From positions 15,004,001-15,068,000 of the forward strand of contig OY992838.1 in NCBI GenBank assembly GCA_963921425.1: a DNA stretch of 64,000 bases, written 5' to 3'. The number at the start of each line of letters is the position of its first letter. The first letter of the stretch is position 1. The notes beneath the pieces were generated by a model. The model was given only the letters and a program-made list of their open reading frames with translations, did not search any database and was not told where the DNA came from. Positions 11,122 to 23,631 of this stretch are shown piece after piece. A program made the position numbers and the translations under genes. Source of the DNA: Dryas octopetala (taxonomy: Eukaryota; Streptophyta; Magnoliopsida; Rosales; Rosaceae).

Positions 11122-11873
11122 TGTGCGTTTGGATGAAGTAGTTTGAAACTATTAAGGAATTCACAAATGACAGGAATTTAAAATGATGTGATTTAAAATT
11201 CTATAATATGTAAATTCTCTTGTTTGAATAATATGTAAACATAATTGAATTTAAATACGGATTAACAGTATTATTTTTGATGCATCAATTATAAAAGAGT
11301 GATGGTGATGGTAGCAACAATAAAAATGATGTTTGTGGTGAGTTGATGATAGTGGTAGGGGTGATGGTCCATGGGCGGTGGGAAAAATGGTGATGGCGAA
11401 AATTGGGGTGTTGGTGGTGGCAGCGGTGGCGGTGACGACGATGGTGGAGATGGTGGTGGCAGCGACAATGTTGATGGTGATGGTGGCGTGCGGCGACAGT
11501 GGTGGTGGCGGCAATACGTGGTGGTGGCGGTGTCGATGGTGGTGGCAGCAGCGGGGTGGTGTCAGTGGTGGTGGTAGTGACGGCATAGTGATAGTGGTGG
11601 TGGTATTGTGATTAATTGTAAAAGTAATGGGTGGACACGACTTATTATTCTTTTGTAAAAATTAAAATTTTGAAAATGACATCAATTTGGGTGGAATTTA
11701 AAGTTGGAATTTAGAGCCCTCAAATCTCAAGTTTGCCACATAGAATTTACAAAATTTTGTATTTATGGACTCAAACAAAGAAATTAGAGTATGTAATTTT
11801 TTAAATGCTGAATTTTGTTTAAATTTTAAGTTTTTTTTTTTTTTTTTTCATCCAAACACACCAACGAGTGTAT
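11122..11873. mobile_element. Inverted-repeat element with a GGT/GGC-rich core
   Basis: The left end GTGCGTTTGGATGAA (from 11122) faces TTCATCCAAACACAC (to about 11872), a 15-bp terminal inverted repeat with one mismatch. AT-rich arms flank an imperfect GGT/GGC trinucleotide tract (about 11370-11610). No convincing target duplication was found, so the class is open. Long open frames across the core are low-complexity. Confidence 0.55.
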
Positions 11874-11960
11874 ACACTCATTTGTTATATTTATTTATTA
11901 GCTTTTTATCACAAATAGTCTCTCAATTTTAACAAAAATATCAATTTAGTTCTTAAAGTG

Positions 11961-12133
11961 GGGTTGAGATCTCCTGTCTCCAATCATTATGTCCCTTCAT
12001 GTCCCCTTTCTAAGCTTTTTTGGGCCCTTTCTTAATTCTTGTTTTGTTTAAAAAACATATTTATTTTTTCAAAAAATTTTAAGAGAGGGGATAGGGAGGG
12101 ACATGGGGAATTGGGGACATAAAATCTCTACCC
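11961..12133. mobile_element. MULE-like MITE, 173 bp
   Basis: Terminal inverted repeats of about 45-50 bp (GGGTTGAGATCTCC against the complement of AAAATCTCTACCC) are flanked by a perfect 9-bp direct repeat CTTAAAGTG at 11952-11960 and 12134-12142. A 9-bp duplication is typical of Mutator-like elements. No coding capacity. Confidence 0.78.
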
Positions 12134-12142
12134 CTTAAAGTG

Positions 12143-13236
12143 CATTTTACTTAATGTGGTCTTTCATATTTACCACTGCTCATCAATGTAGTTTGTTCTG
12201 TTCAATTCCATTTGAATTGCCATAGAAAATCTCACACGTAAAGAGGTCCAGTGGGCCTCACCCAACCCAGATGGTGGACCTGTGCTGGAGCCTTATTAGT
12301 ACTTACAGCAATCTATATAATAGGAGTTCCAATTGTATACAATTGTACGTTCACCCTAAAAAATATTATGCATAAGAATTCACAAATTAGTAAAATTACC
12401 GAAATTAATTAGGACTAGATATCCTTCCATAAATAGACAAATACCAGATTAGATTTTGGTTGTTCTTCTTTGCATGTAGGCTTTCACAATTTTTTACGTC
12501 CGGATAGAATAGAGCGCCGTTTAAATTTACTTTTTGTCCACAAAGGCCGTTTAATTAGTTACTAATTTAGGAGAAGTCAAATAAGGGAGCCAAACTGGTT
12601 ACCAACTTACCAATCAATAAGGTCTAATAATAAAACCATTTGGACCACATTTCATGTATCATATCACTCTAATAGTGAGATTCACTTTTCCAAAAATTTA
12701 TCTTGGGTAGTCATACATAACACTGTCATCTGGTATAATAAATCTACGGTTATGTATAAGATGGTTGAAGGATGAGTCCACCCATATTATAACGGGTGCA
12801 TTGATTACACCATGTGACAACAATGTTATGTTATACATAATAATTTGTCCTCTTATACAAATTAATCTCATCTTTATTAGTGATATGACACACAAAATGA
12901 TAAATGAATCACACTTATATTAGTAACATAATGCACCATTGTGGTACATATATGAATATATATATACATATATATATGGTCTAACCATCCAAAATTCCAG
13001 AAAAAAATTTACAATTTATTTGCATATGGTACCTTGAATTAATATATTAGAAGCATAACCAAATATATATGTGATTAATAGAACAACAAAGCATTAAAAC
13101 CAACAAGTTTTGTGCAAATTAATGGGTTTGAAGGGGCTAATATCATAAAATAATAAGTCCACACATCTAACAGAGAGCACCATTAATAATAAGCTTCAAC
13201 TCAAATGCATATATTCAATTTCATGCAACCAAATAT
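12143..13236. other. AT-rich intergenic DNA
   Basis: No gene seen. Around 12645-12890 weakly matching inverted segments (TCATATCACT on the left and in complement on the right) may be an old MITE, but the ends are not clear. Confidence 0.4.
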
Positions 13237-14372
13237 TTAGATGAGGGGATAACCTCGATCATCAACAAAAGCATGGTAGCCAGGGTCAGAAAGCCAGAGC
13301 TTAGCCAAATGAATGTGAGAAGTGAAACCTCTATGGATTGCTTCAACATCCCAGATGGTACTTTCAGCTTTCCTTGAATGAATAAAGTTGTTCATTGGCT
13401 TCTCTTCATCCATAGTGCCAATTCTTGACTGATCCCACTGCTTCACAAGAACATGAGTCAGATAGTGCAATGGTTGATTATAAAATTGCTCCATGGACTT
13501 GACTAATGCATGCCAAGTGATGAAGATAGCCTTCGACCTGCGAAGCGATGGGACTGAAATCTGGTGCATGTGTTCTTGATAATCTTGTGCAAGATTCAGT
13601 ACAACTTCTACACCAAAAAATCATTCTTGTTGTAAATTTCATAGTAATGGAAGAACTAAAATTTGATAAAAGTTAAATGCATATATTTGGTTGCATTTGG
13701 AGGGAATTGAACACCAAACCTATCCTAATCCATTATCGTAGTTACATGTATTGCTTTGAGTTTGAGATATATATGGTTCATGTACTGTCTAATTTCCAAT
13801 TTCCAAATCAATATAGTACTATTCCCTAGTCATAGTGCCTATTTCGAGTACTATACTGTGAGTCAACTAGTGAGTTTCAATTGCATTATCAATTATTCAA
13901 GTTAATTTAAGTTTGATTTCTGATCAATGGTATAGTTTGTGGGCTTCACAATCATCATTTCAAATAGGCTTATTAGCGCCAATGTCCTCTGAAAGTAATT
14001 TTCATTTTCACTTTGTCCCCTGAAACTTCATTCATCTCACTTCCTCCCCCCCCCCCCCCGGTGCGAACTTTACAAACCCTTTCAGTATGTTCACCCTATT
14101 CTGTCAAGTCCATCATGAGCTTCGTGAAAAAAGATGACGTGGTGCTTACATAGATGTGCATTTTGGTATGTAAGACGCCGAGTGCACAAAAAATTAATGA
14201 AAAATGATTTTAAAACTTAAGACAAAAATTAAAATTCAATTAAAACTTAATTTTTAATCAAATTAAAAAACAACCCAAATCTCCCACCCCAAACCCAGCC
14301 GCCGGCCCCCCACCGGGAAATCCTCTTCCAGGCCAACCACCGCACCCCACCAACCCAGCCACCAAGCCTCCC

Positions 14373-14459
<87 letters not shown>

Positions 14460-15450
14460 CCTCCCTCTCCTTCCCTTTCTCTTTCTCTCTCTCGTCTCTG
14501 CCCAGATCAAATCGCTTACTGGAGGCCGGCGACTTACCCGAAGGTCAGCGACTTTGGGTTTCGACTTGGTTTGGATATGCGCAAAGACAATAGAGAAAGA
14601 AAAAGAGAGAGGGGGAGATAAGGAAGGAGAGGGAAAGAAAGATAGACAGACAGAGAGAGAAAGGTGGCTGGGTGGGCTGGGGTGCTGCACCGGAAAGAGG
14701 AGCCATCGGCGGTGGGGCCGGCGGCCAGGTGGGGTGGGGTTTTCTTGTTTTTTTTTGTTGTTGTATATATTTCCTTTTTTTTAGAAAATATTTCTTGTTT
14801 CTTTTTAAATTTTAGTTTTTTAATTTAAGTGTAAAATTTTTTTTTAAGGGTTCATATATTTTTTAATTTATCTCATAGGCAAAATAGGAATCTATATTTT
14901 TTAATTAAAGTGGGAGGAATGAAGTTTCAATGGGCAAAGTGAAAATCGAAGTTACTTTCATGAAGTATTAGCGCTGATAAACCTTTCAAATGTATCATTT
15001 TGAAAAGAAGTATTTTCATGCTGCTTCAAGACAAAAGTAAAGAATAAACCTCTAGAATTGACTATTGATTGACTAGATGTAGTCGATCATCATATATTTC
15101 ACTTTTTTTTTTTGGTGCTTTTATTAAAATTTTATTATGTGTTAAAATCATATGAAATGAATGATATTGTATATGTAAAACTAAAGAGACAACAACTTTG
15201 AGAAGTACTAGATACCAAATGAAAATTAGCATTTTCGAACCTGGATCTTCCTTCAATGCCTTTGCACTCCCACTATCATCTTCTTTGCTTTTTATCTTAT
15301 TATTCCTCTTTCTTTTTCTACTTTCCTTTGCAACTATCTTTTCCCGTTTATTGATACACCAAGTCTGAGCATGATAGATTTCACTCAAATCATCTGAATC
15401 GGTCTCTGAATATGATACAAATAAATGTTGGTAGGTTAAAGAAGAGCGCC
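13237..15450 (-). CDS. RDM1-like: RDM1-like protein (RNA-directed DNA methylation 1 family), 2 exons, start unclear
   Basis: The last exon, 13607 to 13237, encodes a conserved block: QPLHYLTHVLVKQWDQSR, then FIHSRKAESTIWDVEAIHR and HLAKLWLSDPGYHAF. This matches, as I remember it, the single domain of plant RDM1, a small protein that in Arabidopsis links DRD1 and DMS3 in the DDR complex needed for Pol V transcription in RNA-directed DNA methylation. The acceptor at 13608-13609 leaves a phase-1 codon. The proposed first exon (about 15450 to 15241) ends EEDP-like with a GT donor at 15240-15239 in matching phase, giving KEDPEVVLNLAQDYQEHM across the junction. That exon is Ser/Asp-rich then Lys/Arg-rich (SRKRKRNNK). 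No ATG is in its frame before an upstream stop, so the start is missing, in another exon, or lost. The intron contains a 1-kb MITE. Confidence 0.7.
13967..14983. mobile_element. MULE-like MITE (1017 bp) in the RDM1-like intron
   Basis: Terminal inverted repeats of about 65 bp start GG(C/T)TTAT(T/C)AGCGC at both ends. The flanks TTTCAAATA (13958-13966) and TTTCAAATG (14984-14992) form a 9-bp duplication with one mismatch. The core carries a C homopolymer (14046-14059), a long (CT)n tract (about 14375-14455) and a complementary GA-rich stretch. It makes up most of the intron of the RDM1-like gene. Confidence 0.8.
14375..14470. repeat. (CT)n microsatellite
   Basis: An almost pure CT dinucleotide run of about 80 bp within the MULE-like MITE. 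Open frames across it are low-complexity artefacts. Confidence 0.95.
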
Positions 15451-16842
15451 GCCGTAATATCTTATTAATCGGGGTAGGAGAAATTAAGGTGGGAAAAAGC
15501 TAGGGTACGTTTTACTTATATAGGATGTTAGTGATTGGTTTCAATAGCATTCAATAAACTAACAAAAAAAATTAGGAATGGGCAGTCCACATATATATAT
15601 GCCCTATATGCCCAGCCTTTCACATGATGTTCACGTGATGGGGTGATTATGAAAGGAGAAACGACATACACATTTTTTCTTTGAAAGACTTTCGCTTAGG
15701 GTCAATTTATCTATGCCAAGTTTTTGCAATGTTTTATTACTATTTCTTTTTTTCTTTTTTTATAGAATTGTATTACTATTATTTCATATAGAATAATAAT
15801 TGTGCAAAACATTAAATTGCATCTAACTCCTTCAAGTTTAGGCTTTTCGTTTTATAACACACAACTCTTTATTATAATGAAAAAAATCTCCTAAATCTTC
15901 GTTGATTACTTGATTCACATTGTTAATAATAATTAGTTGTGTGATCCAGTAGAAAATTATATTCCAATTAAAAGACCATATTTGATCCTGGTCATTAGGC
16001 AAACATCACTTGAAGAGCCGTACAATAAAACTGTATAAAATTAAAAGATTACATGTCATTTAAACCAAAAAGCTTATTCATATATTAGTGCAAATGGTTT
16101 ATGAATCAACCTCAAACAAAACCTTATTAGAAACGGGTAATAAGAGCAATATGGTGATTCTTTTTTTCTTTTCTTTTTTTCTATTTCAACCCCCAAAAAA
16201 TTTTCCAAATAAAACCCAAAGAATAATGATAAAATTACTTTTTGACACAATCATAATCATAAACAAAAATCTTTCACCTTTTAGACACAATTAAAAAGAA
16301 ACAGTTGATGATGAATAAGGTTGCTCTATATCTTTATTCTTTCTCATCATATCTATGTATATTTTCTGGGATATGTAGATAACATATTATATGTTATTCA
16401 TATGGCTAGCTAGTCTTGGCTCTTTATTAATCTTTTCATCTTTGAAAGCAAAATTGGTCTCTACATAAGATTGAGAACTTGTCGTTTAGATCTGTATTGT
16501 TTTCCTGAGGATCATAGTAGATCTGCACATGCAACATACAACATTATGTATATTATGTAAACGGACGAATGTAGGTTTTTCAATAAAACATGAAATGATT
16601 GTAATGATAATCGAATGGCTAAATGATTTCTGATTTAGTTGATTTTTTACAAGATTAATTTTTGAATGAAGACCTAAAATATGAACGGTTTGGATTATGA
16701 GATTACATTGTATAGTGAGCCCAAAATGGTGGTTAGTATTGTATTATCTTACTAACTAGTTAGCTCTAAAGCATTTTTGTATATATATATATATATATAT
16801 GCATTTGTATACAAGCTAGCTTAGCAAAGTGTGTATACACAC
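15451..16842. other. AT-rich intergenic DNA, includes RDM1-like upstream region
   Basis: No gene seen. 16590-16720 carries a weak copy of a dispersed module (GATTTAGTTGATTTTTT, then a TGAACGGTTTGGAT segment) that recurs near 19560, 35300 and 57740 and many times inside the CACTA element. Confidence 0.4.
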
Positions 16843-17233
16843 TGTTGATGCACAAATTTCCTAAAGTCATCAACGACAATAATCAAAACACAAAATGACA
16901 ATTACACAAGCGAACACAAAGATATATAGTGATTCACCCGATCTCAATGAGATCCACGCTACGTCCTCTTAGTTGTGATTAGAGTTTCACTATGAACAAT
17001 CAAAGAATATAGAGAGATATTAGAGCCCTAGAGGAGGCGTTATAAGTCTCTCCCCAACTAAAAAGGTGTGGAGGGCCTTATTTATAATAGATGATAAGGC
17101 CCTCTCTTTTACAATTACTCCAAATGGGTTATAACACATCTAAGGCCCAATTATGATACAAACAATAATGCTCTATATAATCTAAGACCCAATAAATTCT
17201 AGGGCTCAACATGACACAAAATAGGTATCAACA
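16843..17233 (-). mobile_element. Solo LTR, 391 bp
   Basis: The ends are TGTTGAT and ATCAACA, a 7-bp inverted repeat, flanked by a perfect 5-bp target duplication CACAC (16838-16842 and 17234-17238). On the minus strand a TTATAAATAAGG TATA-like box stands at about 17080-17090, so transcription would run on minus. No internal region, primer-binding site or second LTR is present, so this is a solo LTR left by recombination. The family (probably copia, from size and ends) is inference. Confidence 0.8.
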
Positions 17234-17725
17234 CACACTAATACTTAGGATTCATAATTGAGCTTGATTTAGTATTTCCAACAAGAAAGTCACATTAAAC
17301 ACTCATAATTAATAAAATAGTAAGTCTAATGAGTAGTTATATATTAAAAAGTATATAAATAACCAACATCTATATGCATGTACATATATAACAACCGTCA
17401 CAAAGTCAACCAATGTCAATTTGACAATAAATAATTGATAACAACGAACTATTCCAAAAATCGTTGTTATATATTTGTGTATAAATTAAAATATCATTTG
17501 CCACATAAAAGTGTCGGTATGATCATAAATATAATAAGTAATACTCATTGTTTTCCTAATCAACTTTAGACTACACCCACCTGGTTTTATCCTTACAATA
17601 CGATGGCCGTATAATCTCTTTAAAATACAAAAGTGGAAGAGTTTAGTTACAGACTTAAAGTACATGAGAACCTAGAAGCCCACTGACCCAAAAAAAAAAA
17701 AACCTAGAAGCCCATATATTAGTAA
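17234..17725. other. AT-rich intergenic DNA
   Basis: No coding region, RNA gene or clear repeat structure seen between the solo LTR and the next MITE. Confidence 0.4.
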
Positions 17726-18129
17726 GAGTGAGACTATGCAGACCACCCTCAATTGTTGAGTTGGCTACCCTAACATATTTTGTCCAACTTTTTTCCTATT
17801 TTACTCTTTATTGCAAAAACATGATAAGATCACCCAGATCTATTCAGTGGTTATCGACCGAAACATTCACCAATATTCGGCAAATAAGTGTCAAATAAAC
17901 ACAAACATTTCGACAGATAACTGTCGAATACATTTTTCATTTCCATTTGATGGTTAGCCACCGAATAATCCACCAATGTTCAGTAAATAACTGTCGAATA
18001 ACCATTTCAATAGATAACTGTCGAATAACCCAACGAACAAAATTAAAATTTTTTGTTTTAAGGGTAAAATTGAATTTTAAAATATAGTGGTTAACTCAGC
18101 AGTTTAAGGTGGTCGGAATAGCACTGGCC
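17726..18129. mobile_element. MULE-like MITE, 404 bp
   Basis: The imperfect terminal inverted repeats share the core CGACCACC/CAGACCACC and TGAGTT. The element is flanked by a perfect 9-bp duplication TATTAGTAA (17717-17725 and 18130-18138). Internally the phrase AACTGTCGAATA occurs several times as short degenerate repeats. Confidence 0.75.
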
Positions 18130-18195
18130 TATTAGTAATTAGCATAGTTGGGCCGCACTATAGTCCAACCCACCCTTCCTCTGCCATATATTATG

Positions 18196-18350
18196 GAGTC
18201 CATTTTTGCTCACCACAAAAAAGTGGTGGTGAGCATTACCATTATCATAAATGGGTGATACGTGTCTCACCATTCATGATTATCACACATCCATGATTTT
18301 CACACATCTATGATGGTAGTATGTTCACCGTGGTGAGCAAAAATGAATCC
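18196..18350. mobile_element. Short MITE, 155 bp
   Basis: The 21-bp terminal repeats share CATTTTTGCTCACCAC with three mismatches near the tips. A 9-bp direct repeat TATTATG-type (TATATTATG) flanks it at 18187-18195 and 18351-18359. A hairpin over almost its whole length is possible. The 9-bp duplication suggests a Mutator-like origin. Confidence 0.75.
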
Positions 18351-18359
18351 TATATTATG

Positions 18360-20210
18360 TCCAATCCCACCCATCATTCTCCTATTTCTTTTCCCCTTTC
18401 ATGATTAATGGTAGTGATATCCACACTCCTTACAGAAGGTTATCCATGAGTGCAAAATAGCAATGTTATATATTTGTATTCTCCCAAAGAAGTGCAAGAA
18501 GCTTTTTATAAGATAATGCAAATAACATAATAAGATAATGTTATGGTCGATCTACATCTAAAATGGCCTTTTTGGTCCATTTTTAGTATTTATTTTCAAT
18601 CAATAAGTTTAACATCTTATGATAGTAGATAAAACATATATTATGAAATCTATTTCATGATTGTTATAGATCGCTAGCTAGAAGAGTAAAAGAAGGGCCA
18701 TGCCTTATGCCTTGGTTAATTAGGTTTGTGTCTCATTCAATATTTCAATTACTTGCATAAAGGGGAAATTCCAACGTTTCCATCCCTGACACTAAAGAGT
18801 GAGCAGGGTGTCTCCAGCCCTGGCCATGAATGGAAGTGTTAGCAATATTTAAATACATAGACACCATTTTAATTTTTGTAAGTTGATTTTCAAGTATGAA
18901 TTCCCTCCATGAATGTAACACGTGACAAAACTCATGAGAATTGATGACAAAGAAACATTTTGAAAAAAAAAATGGTATATGATGCACATAGGGATGAAAA
19001 TATTCAGAAGTTATTTTGACAATTTAAAAGACAATTAGAATAAATGAAATTGCAAGAAGTTTTAGATTTGAAATGGAATCAAAGTATGTGTATCATTGTG
19101 GTGGGTTAGGTTTGTGTCCAATGCCTTGTGTGGAAAGGGAAAACTGAGTGTTTCCAACCTTGGTTGTAAAGGGGATTAGTGACTTGATAGAGTGATCCCA
19201 TTCTAGTGCGAAATGTTAGTGTTAGCAGACTCTCACATCCCTTATATATATACTTTTGGGATATGCAATATTTGAACTTAGACGCCATCTATTTGTAAGT
19301 CGGTTTTCAAGAATGAGTTCCACCCATATGGACTTAAAACCCATAAATTAACACAAGATCGACTCGAGAGATTTGATGACAACCAATCAGAAAATTTTGT
19401 GATGTACGTATGATACACATAGGGAGAAGAAAATTAAAAGAGTTTATATATCATGACCATTTGATCATCACATGGATGAAAAATTACAATAAATGATTGC
19501 AAGTTGGCTTTTAAAGATGAGTTTTACCCTACAATTGTTAGAGTAGCCCAGTTGGAAGTCTGATTATCAAACGAGTAAATTGTTTTTGATTTAGCTAATT
19601 TTTTGCAAAGATAATCTTTCAATAAAGATTTAAAATAAATGGTTTCGATCATTAAAATATAATATGGATTGGGCCACATGAGAAATCCCTTAAAAAAAGG
19701 GATATTAGCATATTAGCCCTTTAAACTAATTTTTTATAGAGTCTAACACCATTACTTTTTTCTTAATATCTAAAGCCCATATTTAAAATCCTACGCCACA
19801 TAGGATAACAACAATCCATTAGTTTCCTATTATTTACAAGTTTTGCGATTATACAATTAATGTTAATTTCAGATTTCTCTTCTTGACAAATCACTAAATT
19901 AGAGCGAATCATTAAATTATTAGAATTATGATTGTTCGTATTTAAATATAGAAAGTAATAAATATGTGAGTTGTTTTCTTTATTAGAGATATGTTAGTTT
20001 TTTTTATTTTTTTTATTGGAGATATGTGAGTTTTTATGTTGTAGGTGTATGAGGTATTGTATTTTCATAAAATGTAGGTTCCTTATTAAATAATTCTTAC
20101 ATAGGTTTCCTTATTAAATAATTGTCATGTAAGTTACTTATTTAAAAAATTCTAATGTAGGTTTCTTATCAATGATTTTGATGTAGGGTTTTTATAGTAT
20201 ATTTATTAAA
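18360..20210. other. Intergenic DNA with an old tandem duplication
   Basis: Two diverged copies of one segment lie at about 18710-19000 and 19095-19430. Both contain TTAGGTTTGTGTC, a GATGACAA word and a final ATACACATAGGG / ATGCACATAGGG. A copy of the dispersed CACTA-like module lies near 19555-19690. No gene is supported. Confidence 0.45.
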
Positions 20211-20755
20211 GAGGAAATTACTGATTTGGTTCACTTATTTTATACCTAGTTCAATTTTGATCAACGATTTTTTTTAAGTTCTGTTTTAGTCAACTAATTG
20301 TTTCACTTGTTCAATAAATGTCCAAATTTGTGACTTTAAATCTTTTGAATTGTGTTTTCTTCAATTATAATTGAAGTATAAGTTATATTTCATCATTTCT
20401 TAGTCATAGGAACCAATTTGGAGTATTAGAATCTAAGAGAACTGAGATTGGGTGAAATTTGAAAAATTAGCAGTTTCGGGTACCCTACTTTAGGGTCAAT
20501 TATTTTGAGTTTTAGAACTTCAATTTGAATGATCTTTATATGATTGTAAAGAAGAGATGCATAGCTTTTAAACAAGTATATATTTTCTGAATTTGGGTAA
20601 GATATAAGATAAAAGACAGACTAAATTTGAGAAAACAAATATGGACCTTTATTGAACAAGTGGAACAATTAGTGGACTAAAACAGAACTTAAAAAAGATT
20701 GTGGACCAAAATTGAACTAGGTATAAAATAAGTTGACTAAATCTGTAATTTTCTC
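20211..20755. mobile_element. MULE-like MITE, 545 bp, long inverted repeats
   Basis: Terminal inverted repeats of about 115 bp begin GAGGAAATTAC / GAGAAAATTAC and contain ATTTTATACCTAGTTCAA on both sides. They are flanked by a perfect 9-bp duplication TTTATTAAA (20202-20210 and 20756-20764). No coding capacity. Confidence 0.85.
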
Positions 20756-20764
20756 TTTATTAAA

Positions 20765-22324
20765 TGTAGGTTCCTTATTAAATTATATGGTAACGTAAGT
20801 TCTTATTTGAGTAATTCATGTACGTTCCTTAGTTTTTTTTTTATACAAATGTTTGTTCCTTTGTTGTTGTAGGTCATTTGTTTATGAGAATTGTATGTAG
20901 CTAGGTTCATTATATTTATTTGTTACTGTAGGATGAACACAAAGATGAAGGGCTTAATTATGAAATTGGATGATTTATATAAAAACCCAAAACAATCAAT
21001 TAAATATGGAAAGATCAATCATAAGGGATTTGGTTGAAACAACACTGGCCTTCATGCTTGAAATTAGACCAACACGTCAAATGAAATGAATAATGAGCAT
21101 TAAAGCACCCAAATTTTAGGAAGAACAACAGCCGTTACAAAAGAATAGAGTCAAACATTTAAAAACAATGTCAAACATGAGGATAAGGGTAAAAAAGACA
21201 TTAAAAAAATCTTAATTTTGTAAAATGTTGACTGAGAAATCTAAATATGGAAAATGGATGAGTTGGCAGCTAGTCAAAGGGGTTAACTTGAATAAAAAAA
21301 AAACCATGGGTTTAAGTTAGAAAAATATGAGTTTAAAGGGGATTTTATGAATTTTCTATAAAAAAAAATAATTTGAAGAATCCCTAAATGACTGGCTTCT
21401 CTAACAAATTAAGCACAAGAAACACTACAAGTTAATCTAATCTAACTGCAATACCAATAGGCAATAAGTTAGGCTTTCAAAAGGCATGCTGTTTTTTTTT
21501 TTTTTTTTTTGAAAAAAGATAAAACTTTGGTTGAAAAAGTGCATTATGCTTCATCAGGCTTTGTGCAAAGCTTGATGATTAGAATCTCATTCCCACACTA
21601 GACATCACTATTAATTATCTATTTGAAAACATGCACCACCATAAGAATGAAAAATGTATGTGCTTGAAGCCTTGAATTCTTATTCTAATCTCCTTGGTGG
21701 GAATCAGTTTACTTCACTCATTTTTAGTTGTGAAGTTGAGGCAGCATCTCAATTTGCTACTTTCAACTTGTTTCTCTTCCTATTTGATACCCGTTTAGTG
21801 GCATTGTTCTATTTCTAATTTTCTAGACGATGGTTTTTGTCTTATTCTTTTCCTTTTAAAAGATTGTTTATTTTTTTTCTTGTATGATTGAATATTTTTT
21901 TTTCTTTGGTAGTCTAATTTTTTATACAGTCAAACTATTAATCTGGGTAAACTTGCACTTGTTGTATGAATTATTCATTTAAGAGGTTACACATTTAATC
22001 CAATTGTGATTATCCATGGTGTCTCACAATTGTTAAAAATTTGTCCTTTAGGAGAATCTTTTATTCGTTTTAGTCCTGTCCACCTAAGAATAAAATTGTG
22101 GGAGTCAATAATTTATCTATTTAAAAAATTACACATATAGGGTGAGGGTGATTATCCACGGACACATTTATCAAATTTGTTAATTAGAAGAACATATTTG
22201 TATTTGTATTTTGATCAAATTTTGTCATCAAAGTATGGTATATGTATACACATGTAAGTATCTAACTAGTTAAAAATATATCAGATTTAAAATTGATCTA
22301 AAGTTGAATAAATAAAATATAGTC
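20765..22324. other. AT-rich intergenic DNA
   Basis: No gene seen. It contains homopolymer T and A runs and no structure I can support. Confidence 0.4.
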
Positions 22325-22562
22325 ACTTCATCTCTCTTTGATTTTAATATTTCAAATTAGTTTCTATTACTAAAGAATAATGAAATATAACTTATATTTC
22401 ACTTATAATTGAAAAAAACACAACTAAAATGATTTAAAATCATCACTTAAAAAAGATCGTGAACCAAAATTAAATTAAATATAAAATAAGTGGACTAAAA
22501 TTGAAATTAAAAAATATCGTGAATTAAGTATGAAATAAGTAAATCAAATTTGTAATTTTCTA
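22325..22562. mobile_element. Degenerate copy of the 20211-20755 MITE family
   Basis: The right half repeats the family's arm (AAAAGATCGTGAACCAAAAT, ATAAAATAAGTGGACTAAA, TGTAATTTTC). The left arm is mostly lost and no flanking duplication is visible. Confidence 0.5.
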
Positions 22563-22859
22563 ATATCAATTAAAAAAAAAAAAAACAGAGAATAAATTGA
22601 ATAATATAGTAGTCGCTGTGGCTTCTCTCTTTACTTTGACATGGAGGAAGAATCTGGTGAGTTGCAACTTGCACGTACCTACACAAGTCACATGGGCTAC
22701 GGAAGACGACCAAAAGGAATCGAATCCCCACGTGAAGGGTTTGGTGCACCGCGACACACCCAATCTTAGCCCAGCCAGTATGCTTTTCGAGGCGGCAGAC
22801 ATTTATGCTTAATGCTTGATGAAGAGGGTGTGGATCCCGCGTGACAGATGTGTGACACG

Positions 22860-23279
22860 TGTCTAGATTCGAACTGCGGAATCAAGGGTCTCTCTCTGTC
22901 TATCTGTTCACTGTTGTTGCCCTTTTTCCATTTCTCAGGTGGAAAAAAGGGAAAACCAAGTTCAAACCGAATGATCAGTTTTTAGAGAGGGAGAGAGGAG
23001 AGAGTGGTCAAGAAGTGTCAATTCAAGTCGGTTTCCACTTTTCTTTTTTTGTCAAAATTCATTTCTAGCTTGTTTTTGACTTTCTTTTGTCAAAATTTTG
23101 GGGCAAAGGTCGGTTTGAATTTCGGAATTTTTGGTGCTCTTTATTGCTTTTTTTGGCCCTGAAATTTTTTGGGATTCTTTTATTTATTTTTCATTTTTTT
23201 TCTTGAAACTCAGTTCATTGAGAGTTTTGGGGTCTCTTTGGAGAGAGGGATTGGCTTCAACTTTTAAATCTAAGCCCAG
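22860..23279 (+). other. Possible 5' untranslated exon of the PIP5K-like gene
   Basis: A less AT-rich stretch with CT-rich and GA-rich tracts ends at AAGCCCAG with a good GTGAGC donor at 23280. This is typical of a plant 5' UTR exon before a long leader intron. The link to the coding exon at 25076 is inference. Confidence 0.4.
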
Positions 23280-23631
23280 GTGAGCTTATGTTATTCCCCA
23301 TTTAAATCACTAATTTTTTTTTTTTTAAATTCATTTTGTTGATATTAGTATCAAAATTCATTACTGTATATAAAGAACTTTAATTTCTCAGGTTTCTGTA
23401 GTGGGGCTTTAATGCTTTCCTAATGTTATTAGGAATAGGAGTTTCACTGAAATGGGTACTCAATTATTGTCAAGAGCATTTGATATGTGTAAAGCAGTAA
23501 CCCATAAAGCTGAAAATTCCCTCTTTGCTTGAAGTTGATTATTGCATTTGCATACCATTTGAAAAACTTCAAAACTATGATCTGGTTAACTACAGGCTCA
23601 TTTTCTTGTAAGATTACTCTCAACGAGAAAA

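Noticed and set aside
11371..11611. Gly/Val-rich open frames
   Set aside because: Imperfect GGT/GGC trinucleotide tract; frames are open in several registers and on both strands.
14247..14690. 147-codon minus-strand frame with a long Arg-Glu run
   Set aside because: It is the translation of the (CT)n microsatellite inside a MITE.
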